Shown here in pieces: positions 45,746-64,000 of a DNA stretch of 64,000 nucleotides. Under the pieces are notes generated by a model. The model saw only the letters and a program-made list of their open reading frames with translations, did no database searches and was not told where the DNA came from. Position 1 is the first letter of the stretch, and each line of letters opens with the position of its first letter. Source of the stretch: Atherinomorus stipes (taxonomy: Eukaryota; Chordata; Actinopteri; Atheriniformes; Atherinidae). Both the position numbers and the translations under genes were made by a program. The DNA is taken from the NCBI GenBank assembly GCA_023101725.1, contig JALJCO010007057.1, positions 1 through 64,000 of the forward strand. Reading direction: 5' to 3'.

Positions 45746-48233
45746 ATTTATATATGTTTATATTCCTATTAATGCAATTATGCATATTAATGCTAAATGT
45801 TATGAAGTGGTACTGTAGATCCGACCACAGTAACTTTATTTCTAGTCTAGGGTCAACTAAAAGAAATAATGGAGAGAGTGGCTGGTTCTGGTTTTAGGAT
45901 GATACTAATGAAAAGTGTGGCTAACGTGTGGGTTGGCATTCAGATGGCTCACACACCACCAGCTGCATATCTTTAACACTAATTAGATGACGCCTATGGT
46001 GTGTTCATGGCTTCAGGACACCAAAGTGCTGCTTTAAATGCACAGTTACCACATACATTGTGCTTCCCCCATGAAACCAGTCCAGACTTTTGAAAAAAAA
46101 AAGTGCAACCAACCAATTCTTAACATAAATATAAGTTTCATCTGAAAGTAATGCCAATCAGATACAGGTCTCAAATCGTATGTTAATAAATACTCTGCAG
46201 AATCCAGACTCCAGGCGAAGGTTTAGGCTGTAGTCTGACTTCAGCTGCAGTCTTACTGAGCTGAGATACTTTGAACTGTCTTCATGGATGCACCATCCAC
46301 ACGCTCAGCACTCACAGGGATTAGCTGAGAGGGGTGTGGGCCGAGACTCCAAGGGAGTAAAATTGCTCTGCAGAAAAAAATGAATGGTAAACAACCTCTG
46401 CAGTTTCGTGTTCTCTGTTGAACCTGCAGAAGAAATGGCTTCAAAGACAACAGCTTTGTTAGGTTTCTTTCTCACCGATTGTGTGTAGAAAAAATGAATA
46501 TCTGGAAAAATGAGCTTATTTGACTTTAAACATGAGTGGTCAGGGCTGAAAACAAGAGTTAGCTTTACATTTGTTTATCACTGTATCTGGTGGATGTAAT
46601 GACAATAAATAAATCCTATGTGTTGTGAAAAGATAACATTTTTTAGGTTTGAAATTTTACAGTTTTCTTACCCCAGCACATTTTGCCACATAGAAGAGGG
46701 AAATGCATATTTCATCCCTTACACACTTAACTAATATGTGAAATATTGATTGAATCATGAGCATTCGAACATGAGTAGGTGGTTATTTGTTTCACTTTTT
46801 GAGCCATCCTCTAAAATCCTCTGCAATTCTGTTAATACAAAAGTTTGGAGGGACTGAGGAATATGTCACCAAACAAGATAACACTCCATCTGGTTAAGCA
46901 TTAACATCTTGAAAGAAAAAAAGCCCATTTGTAGATTAAAAAAAAAAAAAAAAAGAAGCTGAGGGGGTCACTTTGATTGACACAAACCAAACTCGGTGGG
47001 AACTGATGTGTCGATCCCCTTCGGCTCCATCGGGACATGGTTAATCAAAGCAGTAGGTTAAGGTTCTGATTAGAAAAGCTGATGCTGGAGAGACTTTCAC
47101 CTTGATTAAAGACCAAACAGAACAGAGTCAAACGAAAGAGGGAAGGAGACAGGCGGAGATCAGATATAAAAAGACGAAACAGCAGGTCTACAGACACAAA
47201 CATGCTCTTATTTATTACAAGTGTACAAAGTGCTTGATATTTCTTTTAACTGCAGTTTAAACAGGAGCAGGTTTATTTTATCTGAGTAGTTTACAGTAGA
47301 ACGCAGGAAACTGGAATCAATTAATGAGGAAAACAAGCCCATAGCAAAGTCAGCAATTAAAACATGGCAATTAATTATCTTAGCCAGACAGGAAGAATTG
47401 AAGCTTCAGGCTATAGATTAATAGTAAAAAGCAAAAAAGTTTAAGGACTATGAGTCTACGTTTAGAACTATATAATGATCTTATTATAAATTCCATTTCG
47501 GTGCTTTTGGTAAAACAACAAAGTTATAGTTCTGACAACAGAAATCAACAACCCTTTTTAATGATTGGACAAGCTGTAAATGAAGTTACTCGTAGTTTAT
47601 ATAACAGGGTTTTGATCTTAAGTAAGACAAAAGTCTCAACAGCTGCTCCAAAATGACTTTGTCAAAGTCAGGAAAGTCAGCTTTGGAAGTGAGAAGCACA
47701 ATTCCAGGATTATTCCAATAATAACACAAGAAAGCCTTCTCTCATACAATAGCTTTTAGAATATAATTCAAGCCGAATAGTTTCCCTGACATGTGAAATA
47801 AGCACAGACTCTCTGTATTTCATCATGTGGAGGAAGCAAAGTGGTAAAATTGGGTATTGACTGAAGCAACAGGCTTCTCTCCATTGTCTTGTTCCAACAC
47901 AGTCAAGTTTGTAAAAGTGTCAATAAACATAATTGATTTGTTTTCTTTGTCATAAACCTTTTCTTTTCTGTGCATTGACACAAAAGCAGTTATTGGTCAT
48001 TTTAACATCTGAAAACTACATTTCTTGTTGAATGTGGGAGGAATTATCTCTCTCTGCAGTTGCATATCACACATCTCACGTCTCTGTGAGATGTGTTCTG
48101 ATGTCCCTGTATGTACTGTAGGACACGATGTCCAAAAACTGCTTTGCTTACAGCATGCTGAAAAAATTAAAGGAGGCCTATTTTCTGCTCATAATGACAA
48201 CAGTTTCAGGCGAAAAGCAGCACTAAGTGGCAA
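45746..48233. other. Non-coding stretch, nothing recognised
   Basis: AT-rich, with an A run at 46940-46955. No gene or named repeat recognised. Confidence 0.45.
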
Positions 48234-48665
48234 TGGTTACATGATAATTAATTCAGAATTAATAATTCAGAATTAAATGATTCCGAATTAAATTATTCTC
48301 CTTTGTGTTTACAAGGAAATAATAATTCCGAATAGAGGTTTAGATGGAAAACACATTTATCTAATTCCAATTTAGATCTGAGGGTTGGGAATGTTTACCA
48401 GAATTACCATTTTTATTTGGAATCCAGTGTTCACGTGACAGTGTGGGGTCCTGTCACTATGCTTCCAGCTGATCATGCGCCCTGGCTGCTTGGGGATATC
48501 GTTCTGGCTGACTGGTTCGTGCGCGTAACTCTCACCCGGGAATCTGGAGACTGAATCCTGTCTGGGCCCTTGTTGTGTACCTTGCCACATTTATAGGGTC
48601 CTTTAAAAGCAGAATTCACTTTTATTTAGAATTAAAGAGGAATTAAAACTTTCATGTAGACATGG
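48234..48665. mobile_element. AT-rich MITE interrupted by a solo TRIM LTR
   Basis: The outer text GTTACATGATAATTAATTCA ... AATTCAGAATTAAATGATTC at the left and TTTAGAATTAAAGAGGAATT with CATGTAGACATGGCC at the right are roughly inverse and resemble a fish MITE full of GAATTA words. The LTR at 48434-48589 lies inside it. Borders approximate. Confidence 0.5.
48434..48589 (+). mobile_element. Solo LTR of the tRNA-like TRIM family (degenerate)
   Basis: 156 bp starting CGTGACAGTGTGGGGTCCTG (first T changed to C) and ending ACCTTGCCACA. The tRNA-like core is TGGCTGACTGGTTCGTGCGC ... GGAGACTGAATCC, with a more damaged B box than the other copies. The flanks TTCA and TTTA match at three of four positions, consistent with an old 4-bp duplication. 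Confidence 0.8.
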
Positions 48666-49730
48666 CCAATGTCCAACCCCAAGTCCAAGAAATATAAGAT
48701 CCTGAGTTAAAAACATACAGAAACTGAATGCAATTATTAGCAAATGTCATAAAACAATATTATATTCATGCCAACTTATTCAATACAAACATGATTTTTT
48801 TTCCAACAGACTCTTCAAAGGAAAATACAATTTCATTTCTTTTAACATGCCTGCTATGTTTCACACTGCAGTTCCAACTTATTACCAGAAAGAAATCTAC
48901 TTTGTGTCACTTCAAACCTCTCTTACTTCCTATGGACATTTACAAGCTTTTTGCAACTTAATTGAATGAGGAAATAGCTACCCACTGACTTCGTTTTCAT
49001 ATTGCAATGTCAACACAGTCTGTCACGTTAAATGTGAAGGAATTCACCATCATTTGGCACATTTCTCTGAAATAAACTTCTAGTCTTCGTATTGCTGCAC
49101 CCCAGAACTCTAGCATGTCTACAATGTTGCACTGAGATGAATGCTCTCCTTGTTCTAAATCTACTTCTGGTAATTTTCTCTTTCAGAGTTACAAATGTTT
49201 TTCACACAAGTTGATGTTTTTTTAAAAAGTGATTTTATGCAATCAACCAGCAAGTTCAAACAACACAGTAACCGGAATCTCCAGGCCCTCTGTGAAGTCA
49301 AGACTACACAGACTATGAAAATTTCCATGTTAACAGTTTCAGTCTAACTGGGCCACAATTTAAGAACACTGTGATCCCACCATTATGTGGTCAGGAAACA
49401 AGCAAGGTGTGTGTAAGTGGTTTGGAAACCGTTCCCTTAAAAAAGTGACTAAGTCAACATATCAGTCACTGAGTGCGAAGTCTGACTCATGAGATAAGAG
49501 GTCATCTGTTCCAACTTTGACCCAGTTTTCTTTTCTTCTCTCTGTGAATCCCATGTGCACTGACATCATACTTACCTGCAGTTGCACTTTCAGCGATTGC
49601 TCCTCTAGAAACTGGATGATTAACCACTTATACTTCAAGCCATTTACTATAGTTTTGGTTTCCCTTTTCTCTCTCTCTCTTTTTTTTTTTTTAATTTTAA
49701 TGTAAAACTGCAATTAGAAACCCAGCCCTC
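48666..49730. other. Non-coding stretch, nothing recognised
   Basis: AT-rich; a pyrimidine tract (CTCTCTCTCT then T run) lies at 49671-49692. No gene recognised. Confidence 0.45.
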
Positions 49731-49734
49731 TTAA

Positions 49735-50641
49735 AGGAATAGTACACTCACAGATTGATTTAACTTTATTTTCCACTTGCCCTCATGGTGAGCAAGGCTC
49801 TGGAGCACTTGTTTAATATCTCAAATGCAGCCGGTGATCAAAAAGGGTTGTCCTTTCCCCCCCAACTTTCATATAATGGAGTTCGCCGGGGTCCGAGCCA
49901 AAAAGGTCCATAAAAGTCCACAAAAACTTGTCAATATTCCTCCATACTGGTCGTCCAATGTAATCCAAGTGTCCTGAGTGAGTAGCGTCCATAATTTACT
50001 CGAAACAACATCATTTAGTATATTTTAGAGCCTAAACAGTAGTACATCTTACTTTCACGAAGCACACATATGCACGTTCATGAAACTACGGAAGCCTCAG
50101 AGTTCACACCCTACTCTGCTGATAATGCAAGCGCAGAAGAAGAAATTTGCTGTTACATTGTGCTAAGAGCGCCAGAGCTGCAGACAAACTGGGACAAACA
50201 CAAGAGGGTCCAAGATGGGTTGGATATTAATTTAAAACAAAGAAAGAAAGAAAAAGAGAACGCGCGATCTCGTCTGCAGCGGCTTCCGTAGTTTTGTGTA
50301 CGTGTATCGGTGTGCTTGCTAGAGATGCGATGTAGTACTGTGTAGGCTCTAAAAATATACTAAATGACGTCATTTCGAGTTAATTCTGGATGCTACCCAC
50401 TCAGGACACTTGGACTACATGGGACGAGCAGTATGGAGGAATATTGACCAGTTTTTGTTGATTTTTATGGACCTTTTTTGGCTCGGACCCCGGCGAACTC
50501 CATTATATGAAAGTTGGGGGGAAAAGAGAAGCCTTCCTGATTGTCTGCTGCATTTGAGATATTAAACAAGTGCTCCAGAGTCTTGCTCACCATGAGGGTA
50601 AGTGGAAAATAGTTACATCATTCTGTGGGTGAACTATTCCT
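49735..50641. mobile_element. TTAA-flanked MITE with ~280-bp inverted arms
   Basis: The ends AGGAATAGTACACTCACAGA and TCTGTGGGTGAACTATTCC are inverse, with TTAA at 49731-49734 and 50642-50645. The inverse similarity extends inward through TTCATATAATGGAGTTCGCC and its complement and on to CACTCAGGACACTTGGA, giving arms of about 280 bp. The unpaired centre has GAAACTACGGAAGCCTCAG-type text. No protein recognised. Confidence 0.85.
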
Positions 50642-50645
50642 TTAA

Positions 50646-51752
50646 GCACAGTCAACAAACAGACAACTTTTTTTTTTCTCAGAACAGCTTTAATTGTTTG
50701 ATTGTGAGGCTACAGTGATGTAAAATGAATGTGTTAAAAGAAGTAGCACCATAAAGGGCAACCAAAAAACAAGACAGAATTTATTACTAACTTTTCAAAA
50801 ATAACACATAGGTAAACAAAGACGAGCCTTTTCTCATCTGCATTTTATTCTCTCAAGTCTTGGTTTTTGGGAGAAAAAATGTTGGAACTGAAACAAACAC
50901 ACAACAGTAACTATTTACATATTTGCCCTTTTTCCTCCAGGCTATTTGGTTATTTTCATTATCATTTACCTATTAGTCTCACAAAACCAATTCCAGCTCA
51001 TTTATTGCGGCACTGTGCATCAAGAACAGCCTCTTTGCTTCACTGCAACCATAGAGGAGCATTATTTTCGTTCGTTTCAGACAGAAATATTGCTTTCTTG
51101 TCACTTGTTGGTCTTTGGCTACTCCTAATTGAGCGTTGCATCAATAGAACCTATCTATTTGGTTGAAAGTTTGACAGGAAGTGACATCATCCTTATTTCA
51201 ACATAGTAGTGACAGCAATCTTTTTTTTATTATGTGATAAACAATTGCGTTTTTCTACAAGACTCATCATGGATTTATGATATAAAACTAAAAAAAAAAA
51301 AAAAAGCATTTTGTGGCTGGATTGCAAACATCAAGGTTGGAATTATCTTTCGCTCGTGGCGTCACTCTTCAGTAGCATGCTGACTCTGCCATGACGGATG
51401 TCAAAATAACGTCCATGAAGCTTGTCAAAAACCATGCAGGTAGCCTGATTTAACTTTTATTTTGCAATTATTTCAGTATAATACCAAGTGTGTTCTGCAG
51501 CCGACTGCTCAAACAGACAAGGATGTACACTGAACCTGGCATTTTACCTTTGATGAGGACAGAGGATGGTGATGTTAGTGTAGCACCTCGTCCCGGTGAT
51601 CCAGCCAGCGACAAAAAACAACCAGACTTTTGTAGACTTCCAAGTCTGCTCCAGTGTAAGGAGATGCACTGTTTATGACATAATGGCATAGATCAGAGTT
51701 CTCCAAGTCGGTCCTATGAGGGCCTGCAATCCTGTTCAAACACACACTCAAA
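50646..51752. other. Non-coding stretch, nothing recognised
   Basis: No gene recognised. The final part (about 51684-51752, TCAGAGTTCTCCAAGTCGG and GGGCCTGCAATCCTG) resembles one half of a hAT-like MITE of the 34574 type, cut by the next element. Confidence 0.45.
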
Positions 51753-51756
51753 TTAA

Positions 51757-52760
51757 AGGCGCTATACCTGATTTTGCACATTTGCGAACCGTGAGCGAGG
51801 TGAAGAGTGTATTTTGAACTGTAAGCCCCGCCCCTAACCGTTTCTCCCAGTGAAAAACGCTCCTACTCTCGTTTCTCTCTCCTTACACTCAACATGCACA
51901 AAATAACATGCACGTTTCATACTCGTGCACAAAGAAACTCTCCAGAGAAAACTTGCATCTTCCAGTGAAATTACTGTTTTGGTTGCAGTAAATGGCTGAG
52001 GATCAGCTAAATGACATTTTCTATCATAACCGGTAGTTTACCGTAACTACAGTTATGTACACAAATGCGCAGTTATGATGAGTTATGATGTCATAGGCGA
52101 CATTACAACATGACAGTCTGATAAAGTTTCTAACCGGCCACTTCGAGAAGCACTGATGTAAAGCTTCGTCATGTTACGTTGTAAATATCATATGTATTAT
52201 AAACGGTAGACCAGCAGAGGAAGCGCCAGCACCAGAGGATGTAAATGTTACTGAGAAGAAAGTTATTGAAAAAAATACCTGTCCAGGCGGACTTCAAGTC
52301 CACATTCAGTCCGAGGCGTCCAGCTGCTCTCTACCTTCAGTACAATCCACCGAGATTTACACGAACTTTATTCCTTCTCTGGTCTCTCCTGCGTTTCAAG
52401 CCTCTCTCCTCCTCAGTTTTGATGCTTACAGGCTGTTTTGCAGCAGTATTGCCACTTTACCTTTGGCAGACGCCATGCGGTTCTGTTTACAAGTGCTGCC
52501 GTGCACGCAAGAGAGGAGGGCACTTCTCGTTAGAAAACGCTGTAAGTGGCTGATTGGAAACAGAAACTTATGTAATGAACTGCATTGGCTTGAAGAGAGC
52601 ATCACGCCATCCTTAGAAACCTAAATGAAAAAGGCCTGGATTCATGCATATACGCAATCAATGAGTGATTTATTTTTATGAAATCACCTCTTTTAACACA
52701 TTATACCGTGTAGAAAGCATTTCTCTGAAAGAGATTAAAATAAAATCAGGTACAGGGCCT
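51757..52760. mobile_element. TTAA-flanked MITE, ~1 kb (AGGCGCTATACCTG ends)
   Basis: The ends AGGCGCTATACCTGATTTT and AAAATCAGGTACAGGGCCT are inverse at 17 of 19 positions, with TTAA at 51753-51756 and 52761-52764. The 1-kb interior contains a cysteine/arginine-rich open frame (52245-52553) that I do not recognise. No transposase motif seen. Confidence 0.8.
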
Positions 52761-53315
52761 TTAAGTGGATCCAACAGCCAAAGATATTCAGAAAAATGAC
52801 TAATTAATTTTAGTCTGGTGCGTTTGAGAAGAGATACATTGAAAATCTGCAGAATTGTGGTTCTTGTAGGACTGTACTGAGAAACCCTGTTGATAATGGG
52901 GCGTAAATTCAGGCAAAGTTGCCAATTTGATCAGATCAAAAACTTGACTTGAACTCGTATTCTTGACTTGAACTGGCCATGTTCTCAAAATAAGTTGTAA
53001 AAACTAGTAACAATCGCAGTCACAGATTTTTCTTTCCTGAGGTCCATCATGGCAGTCCCACGTGATTATGTGACGTAGCTGCAAAGGTCAGTAAACGTCT
53101 TGAAAAAAATCCATAGATCACATACAGGGTAAGCTATTAATCAGAATTTACCCCATAGATACACACTACCATTCCTGGGAAACTCTTGACAATTAAGACC
53201 AATGGTTCCCACCCTGGGATCCATGGATTCTCAGAGGCTTTGACTGTTCGGAACCAGTGTGACTGAAAATAAGGCCATGTCCACACAGAGATGAATTGAG
53301 GTGTGTTTGCTTAAA

Positions 53316-53567
53316 GGCCCACCACAGAACTTTTAGAAGTTTTCTCAGTGACGTGCCCCCTATTGACGGCTAAACTAACATCCATCTTCATCCTACCTGT
53401 ACTGTGAGCTGCAACGTCACCTGGATATAAAACTTACATGTGCAGTTTTTGAGCTTTGGGATGCATCTGGGCAGTGATGGTTCGAAATGACATAATGAAT
53501 GTTGGTGTGCCATCAACACAAGTCAGAAATACATATTTTTAAGGTCTAAACATTACTTTGTGGGTCT
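53316..53567. mobile_element. TTAA-flanked MITE, short relative of 33550-34007
   Basis: The left text AGGCCCACCACAGAACTTTT and right AAACATTACTTTGTGGGTCT are inverse, with TTAA at 53312-53315 and 53568-53571. Internal words (AGTTTTCTCAGTGACGTGCC, AATGTTGGTGTGCCATCAA) match the copy at 33550-34007, from which it differs by about 200 bp of internal deletion. Confidence 0.8.
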
Positions 53568-53722
53568 TTAAGTCTTTGTCATTTGGGTGTTTCATTCACA
53601 TGAAAACAGCGTTTTGGGAGCCGGAAAACACAAAGTTTGTACTAATTAATAATGCCACAGGGCAGACGATTTTTCAGGTGGAAGCTCATCAGTCTTTGGT
53701 AGTTGGATGAAGGGGTCCTCTG

Positions 53723-54179
53723 CACTGCAAAAACTCAAATCTTACCAAGTATATTTTTCTAATTTCTAGTCAAAATATCTCATCACACTTAAAATAAGAC
53801 AAAATTACTTGAAGAGAAACATTTCAGTAAGATATAGGAACTTTAAGACAATGCATCTTATTTCCAGATACCTTATCAAGAAAATTTTGCTTGTCCCAAT
53901 TGCAGAATTTGTTTTGCTTATTACAAGCAAAATAAATCTTGGCCACTCTTAAAATAAGTTGATTTTTTTTTTTTTTGCTTGTAATAAGAAAAAAAAATTC
54001 TGCCAATGGGACAAGAAAAAATTTCTAAGATTTCTTGAAATAAGATGCAATTTCTTAAAACAAGTTCCTATATCCTACTGAAATGTTTCTCTTTTTAAGT
54101 GATTTTGTCTTATTTTGGGTGTGATAAGATATTTTGAAATTAGAAAAATATACTTGGTAAGATTTGAGTTTTTGCTGTG
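53723..54179. mobile_element. MITE with ~190-bp inverted arms (CACTGCAAAAACTC ends)
   Basis: The left arm starts CACTGCAAAAACTCAAATCT and the right arm ends AGATTTGAGTTTTTGCTGTG. The similarity runs inward through ACCAAGTATATTTTTCTAAT and AGAAACATTTCAGTA for nearly 190 bp per side, including the repeated TTGCTTGT and AATAAG words. The only possible target duplication is TG, so the superfamily stays open (CACTG ends suggest, but do not prove, a CACTA-like origin). Confidence 0.8.
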
Positions 54180-54847
54180 TGGGAAAATATGTTGGAAACC
54201 ACTGATATAGGCGACAGCGTTTGAGGGTGCCAGCGATTCAGTGGACTTTTAAGGGTTGGCAAAACTATCAAGAGAGTTGTAGCCCCATGCACTTTGAGTG
54301 GCTTTTTGATTTTTAATAGACATGTTATAGCACTTCACAGTATTACAAATAATCTTTTGACACTTTTTATCTGATGCTATCTTATCCATGAATAAATCAA
54401 AACAGTTACAATCAAATCTTACAAAGAAAGAATGGTCTAAAAAAAACAAAACAAACAATTTAACCATACTTTTTCTAAATCATCCGTTTGAATCAAACTT
54501 GTATAAACCATCACAGCTCTGCCCAGATTCTAATGTGCCTGATTGCTAACATTAACATTGACATTTTCTTAACAAAGACAGGAGATAAAGTATGCACACT
54601 TCAAGGCAAACAAGCCATTTCAGCGTGAGATTTAAATCAATTTTCTAAAAAAACAAACAAACAACAAAAAAAAAAACAAACAGAAAAAAACTGTTTGACA
54701 AATGTGGAAAAGACTGCCTATGCATTAAAGATAAAACAGGAATAATCAAAACTTAATTTCCCTGTTTGTGTAAACAACACTCCCTGATAATTCCCTACTT
54801 AACCATTAGTAGGACTGATTTATGTGGGGTTAACATCCGCATGACTC
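54180..54847. other. Non-coding stretch, probably includes creb3l3 3' UTR
   Basis: No separate gene recognised. The part next to 54848 would be transcribed as 3' UTR of creb3l3. A-rich ACAAACAAACAAC repeats occur at 54648-54690. Confidence 0.4.
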
Positions 54848-61542
<6,695 letters not shown>

Positions 61543-62079
61543 GGTTTCCCTGCTTGGTTGAAGCCCCCAGAACAACTGAGCCCTGTCCAAAATATCTGAT
61601 CTTCTGTGTTATGGAATAGCTCTTTGTGTCTCCCCCAACAAGTCTCCACTGTATCACTCGGCTCCTCTTCTTGGGTTCAAAGTTTAAACTCCAACGCAAC
61701 ACACCCAGCTGACCTGCTTGCTTTGTTGTTATTGGCTAAGAGAAGAGATACCAGTAATCTAATGGGCAACAAAGAGTACACAACTAAATAACCTCAGAAG
61801 TTGGTCTGTCTGGAGCCAGTGGACATGAAGTCTCTAGTATGATGTGAGACATCAAAAAGGGCAAAGTCTGGAGCTTCCCCTTATTCTTTTTTTCTTTTTG
61901 ATAGCGTATTGACATAAAGATAGCTGTGACCTTTGGAATTCATAACACAATAACTTTACATTAGACAAGTTATTGAAGTGAATCATTAAGATTTGTTTCT
62001 TAAAATGTGAAGGGATGTATTCTAAACATTATTAAACCATGACAGTAATTTTTAAAAACTTTTTCCATACAATTATGTA
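61543..62079. other. Upstream flank of creb3l3
   Basis: Should contain the promoter or a 5' non-coding exon of creb3l3 on the minus strand. I found no convincing TATA box or other definite element. Confidence 0.4.
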
Positions 62080-62700
62080 GTGTATTTGCAATTAATGTAA
62101 AATAGCAATTCCAAAAACTTTGAGACACTTTGTAAAATGCAAGTAACAGAGTGCAGGGATATGCAAATCTTTTAAACCCACATTTTACATAAACAATCCC
62201 CCATCAGATGTTGAAACTCAGAGCTTTTACCATTTTGTTGAAAATACTGTAAAAACACATTTCAAAACATTTGAAACAAGGTCAGCAAAAGGCTGGAAAA
62301 ATAACTGGCAATCAAAAACAACACCTTTGAAGAGGTTCTGAAATGTAAAGATGGGTGCAGTTTCACCAATTTGTGGCAAACTGCATATGAAAACTTCGGA
62401 ACAATGTCCGGAAAATGTTCTTCAGTGTGAAACTGCAGACTTTGAAGATCCCACCATCTACAGTGTATAATGTTGTCAAAAGAGCCATAGAAACAGGAGG
62501 AATTTTAAAACTAGAAGAACTGGGTGCTTGTAATCTTCAGGCCATCAGACAGAGCTGCACTACAAACAGACATGATTCTCCACCAGATACAGTATTACTG
62601 CTTAGGAGCACTTCCAGAAATCACTGTCTGCACAGCTCATGCAATTCAAAAATGCAGATTAAAGCTGTTGCTGCTGCTCGTCATGTTTAACCATCAGTTG
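62080..62700. repeat. Degenerate DNA-transposon-like repeat
   Basis: GATATGCAAATCTTTTAAAC, TGGAAAAATAACTGGCAATC and ACAACACCTTTGAAGAGGTT resemble the text of abundant fish DNA transposons, but the frame is broken and no ends or target duplication could be defined. Confidence 0.4.
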
Positions 62701-64000
62701 TCTTGCTTGTCTCAGGCAGTAAGTAAAGTTTGGAGTTTATTTCTCAGTTTATTGTGCCTAGGCAGTGCTTTTTGCAACTTTTTTTTTTTTTTTTTTAATA
62801 AAACCTTTAGTTAAGTTCACCTGCTACAGTAGCTTCTCATGCCAGTCATCATTTGGCACCTACCTCCATGTAGCATCTCCACGAACTATAAGAGACAACA
62901 AGAAGATGTAAAAAAAAGAACCAGAAAAAAATACATCAAGTATTCCATGAAGGTATACAGGAGCTCTTGTATATTTGTTAAAAGAATTACTGTTCTAGGT
63001 ATTTTTTTTTAACCTTTTCTAATCAAAAACTAATATTTGACAGTATGAAATTATATAAAATAATAATACAGAAAGTTACATGGCCACAGGCTATTATGGA
63101 GGCTTCAAAACATAGTGGATTGTTTTGTGGAGGAAAACAAAATATAACTCGGGGAAAAAACTCTCACATTCACTTCAACACCAACACAGCGTGCTTAAGG
63201 GTGAATCTTTTCTATCATTTAAACTGAAAGAAAAGTTCCTTAATAAATCAATGTACAGAATCCTGAAGAAATGCTTAAAAATGTATTATTTTAAGAAGAT
63301 GAAAACTGTGATCATCTGTGAAAATAACAGGAGACAATATAGAAAGACAGGAACAGTGATTGGATGACAGCAGCAGGTTAATCAACTCTGAGCTGTTTAA
63401 TTTTATATTTATTGGTTAGTTCTGTGATTTTCTTTTATTAGCATTCACATAAACATGGAGAGGGAGACTGATGTTTCTGAGATGCTGTTAGGAAGATTTC
63501 ATTTATTCCAGTCCCAACACATAAACTTGTAAATGTTACTGATGTTGTCATTCTACTTTGACCATGTTTACAAAATTGCCAATTTATTCCTTCTGATCTT
63601 AAAACCTCAGTGGGAAGATGTATCTTACCATCACATATTGGCCCTTGAAGAAATGTTTTGCACTTTTCCTGCAACATCTTGCTCTCACCTCCTTTCTGTG
63701 TTGCCATATAGAAAAAAATACAATGAGTCATTACCTCTAACCATTTTCTCGGTAACTGATGTCACATTGCTCTTCAAGATGGCAACAGTTATTTGATCTG
63801 GCGACACGAACCTGTTGTTTGGAATTGAAGCTTTCAGCTGCAGCCATGCAAAATAGACATGATAAATAACCTTGAGAGAGCATAGCGAACAATTTTCTCA
63901 TCACTAACTTTGCAAAGTGACCTCAGCTGTCAAATGCCAGCAAGGGATGAGTTGGTGTAAGCAGCAGAGGCAGTTGGCCTGCAAAAGGAACTGTAAAAGT
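62701..64000. other. Non-coding stretch, nothing recognised
   Basis: AT-rich with T runs at 62779-62796 and 63003-63010. No gene recognised to the end of the window. Confidence 0.45.

Noticed and set aside
52245..52553. 102-codon open frame in the 1-kb TTAA MITE
   Set aside because: Arginine/leucine/cysteine-rich with no transposase motif; probably not a gene.

Overview
The window looks like ray-finned (teleost) fish nuclear DNA. The two host genes are vertebrate, and the repeats are typical of fish: Rex1-like and L2-like LINEs with ATTG-type tails, Tc1 remnants, a piggyBac copy, many MITEs and tetranucleotide microsatellites. I cannot name a species. Two protein genes can be supported, both on the minus strand. 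One is an intronless relaxin-3-receptor-type GPCR (38049-39248, rxfp3-like) with a plausible TATA/CCAAT promoter. The other is a ten-exon creb3l3 gene (61542 down to 54848), an ER-anchored bZIP factor whose reading frame holds throughout except for one base too many in exon 3.

Layout. 1-5.2 kb: unrecognised DNA plus a GGGTC-type MITE. 5.2-11.6 kb: a stack of nested insertions. The host is an antisense L2-like LINE ending in an (AATC)n tail. It is broken by a Rex1-like LINE fragment, by a 4.2-kb non-coding DNA element built around a ~0.83-kb inverted repeat, and by a 437-bp TRIM. 12.4-14.6 kb: nothing recognised. 14.6-16.0 kb: another antisense L2-like piece holding a solo TRIM LTR, then a Tc1 transposase relic. 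17.5-19.9 kb: a piggyBac copy split by a hAT MITE, then a TTAA-flanked MITE. 20.7-21.6 kb: a deleted Tc1 copy and a long ATCT microsatellite. 24.5-29.5 kb: Tc1-like remnants and a possible SWIM-finger relic. 30.7-36.2 kb: LINE tail, several MITEs and a near-perfect 211-bp palindrome. 38-39.6 kb: the receptor. 40.2-40.9 kb: A-rich low-complexity DNA. 48-54.2 kb: a solo TRIM LTR and five MITEs. 54.8-61.5 kb: creb3l3, with a SINE and a hAT MITE in one intron. 61.6-64 kb: no gene.

The most notable item is the small LTR element at 11114-11550. It has two ~162-bp LTRs, each carrying a tRNA-like Pol III promoter (A and B boxes), a tRNA-Ser-type primer-binding site, a 17-base polypurine tract and a perfect 4-bp target duplication. 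Two solo LTRs of the same family lie at 15290-15448 (perfect 4-bp TSD) and 48434-48589. This matches the rare group of TRIMs with small-RNA-gene promoters in their LTRs (the tRNA-like Helenus type). Also notable are the large inverted repeat, six TTAA-flanked MITEs with AGG/CCT ends, and the exon-3 frame problem in creb3l3.
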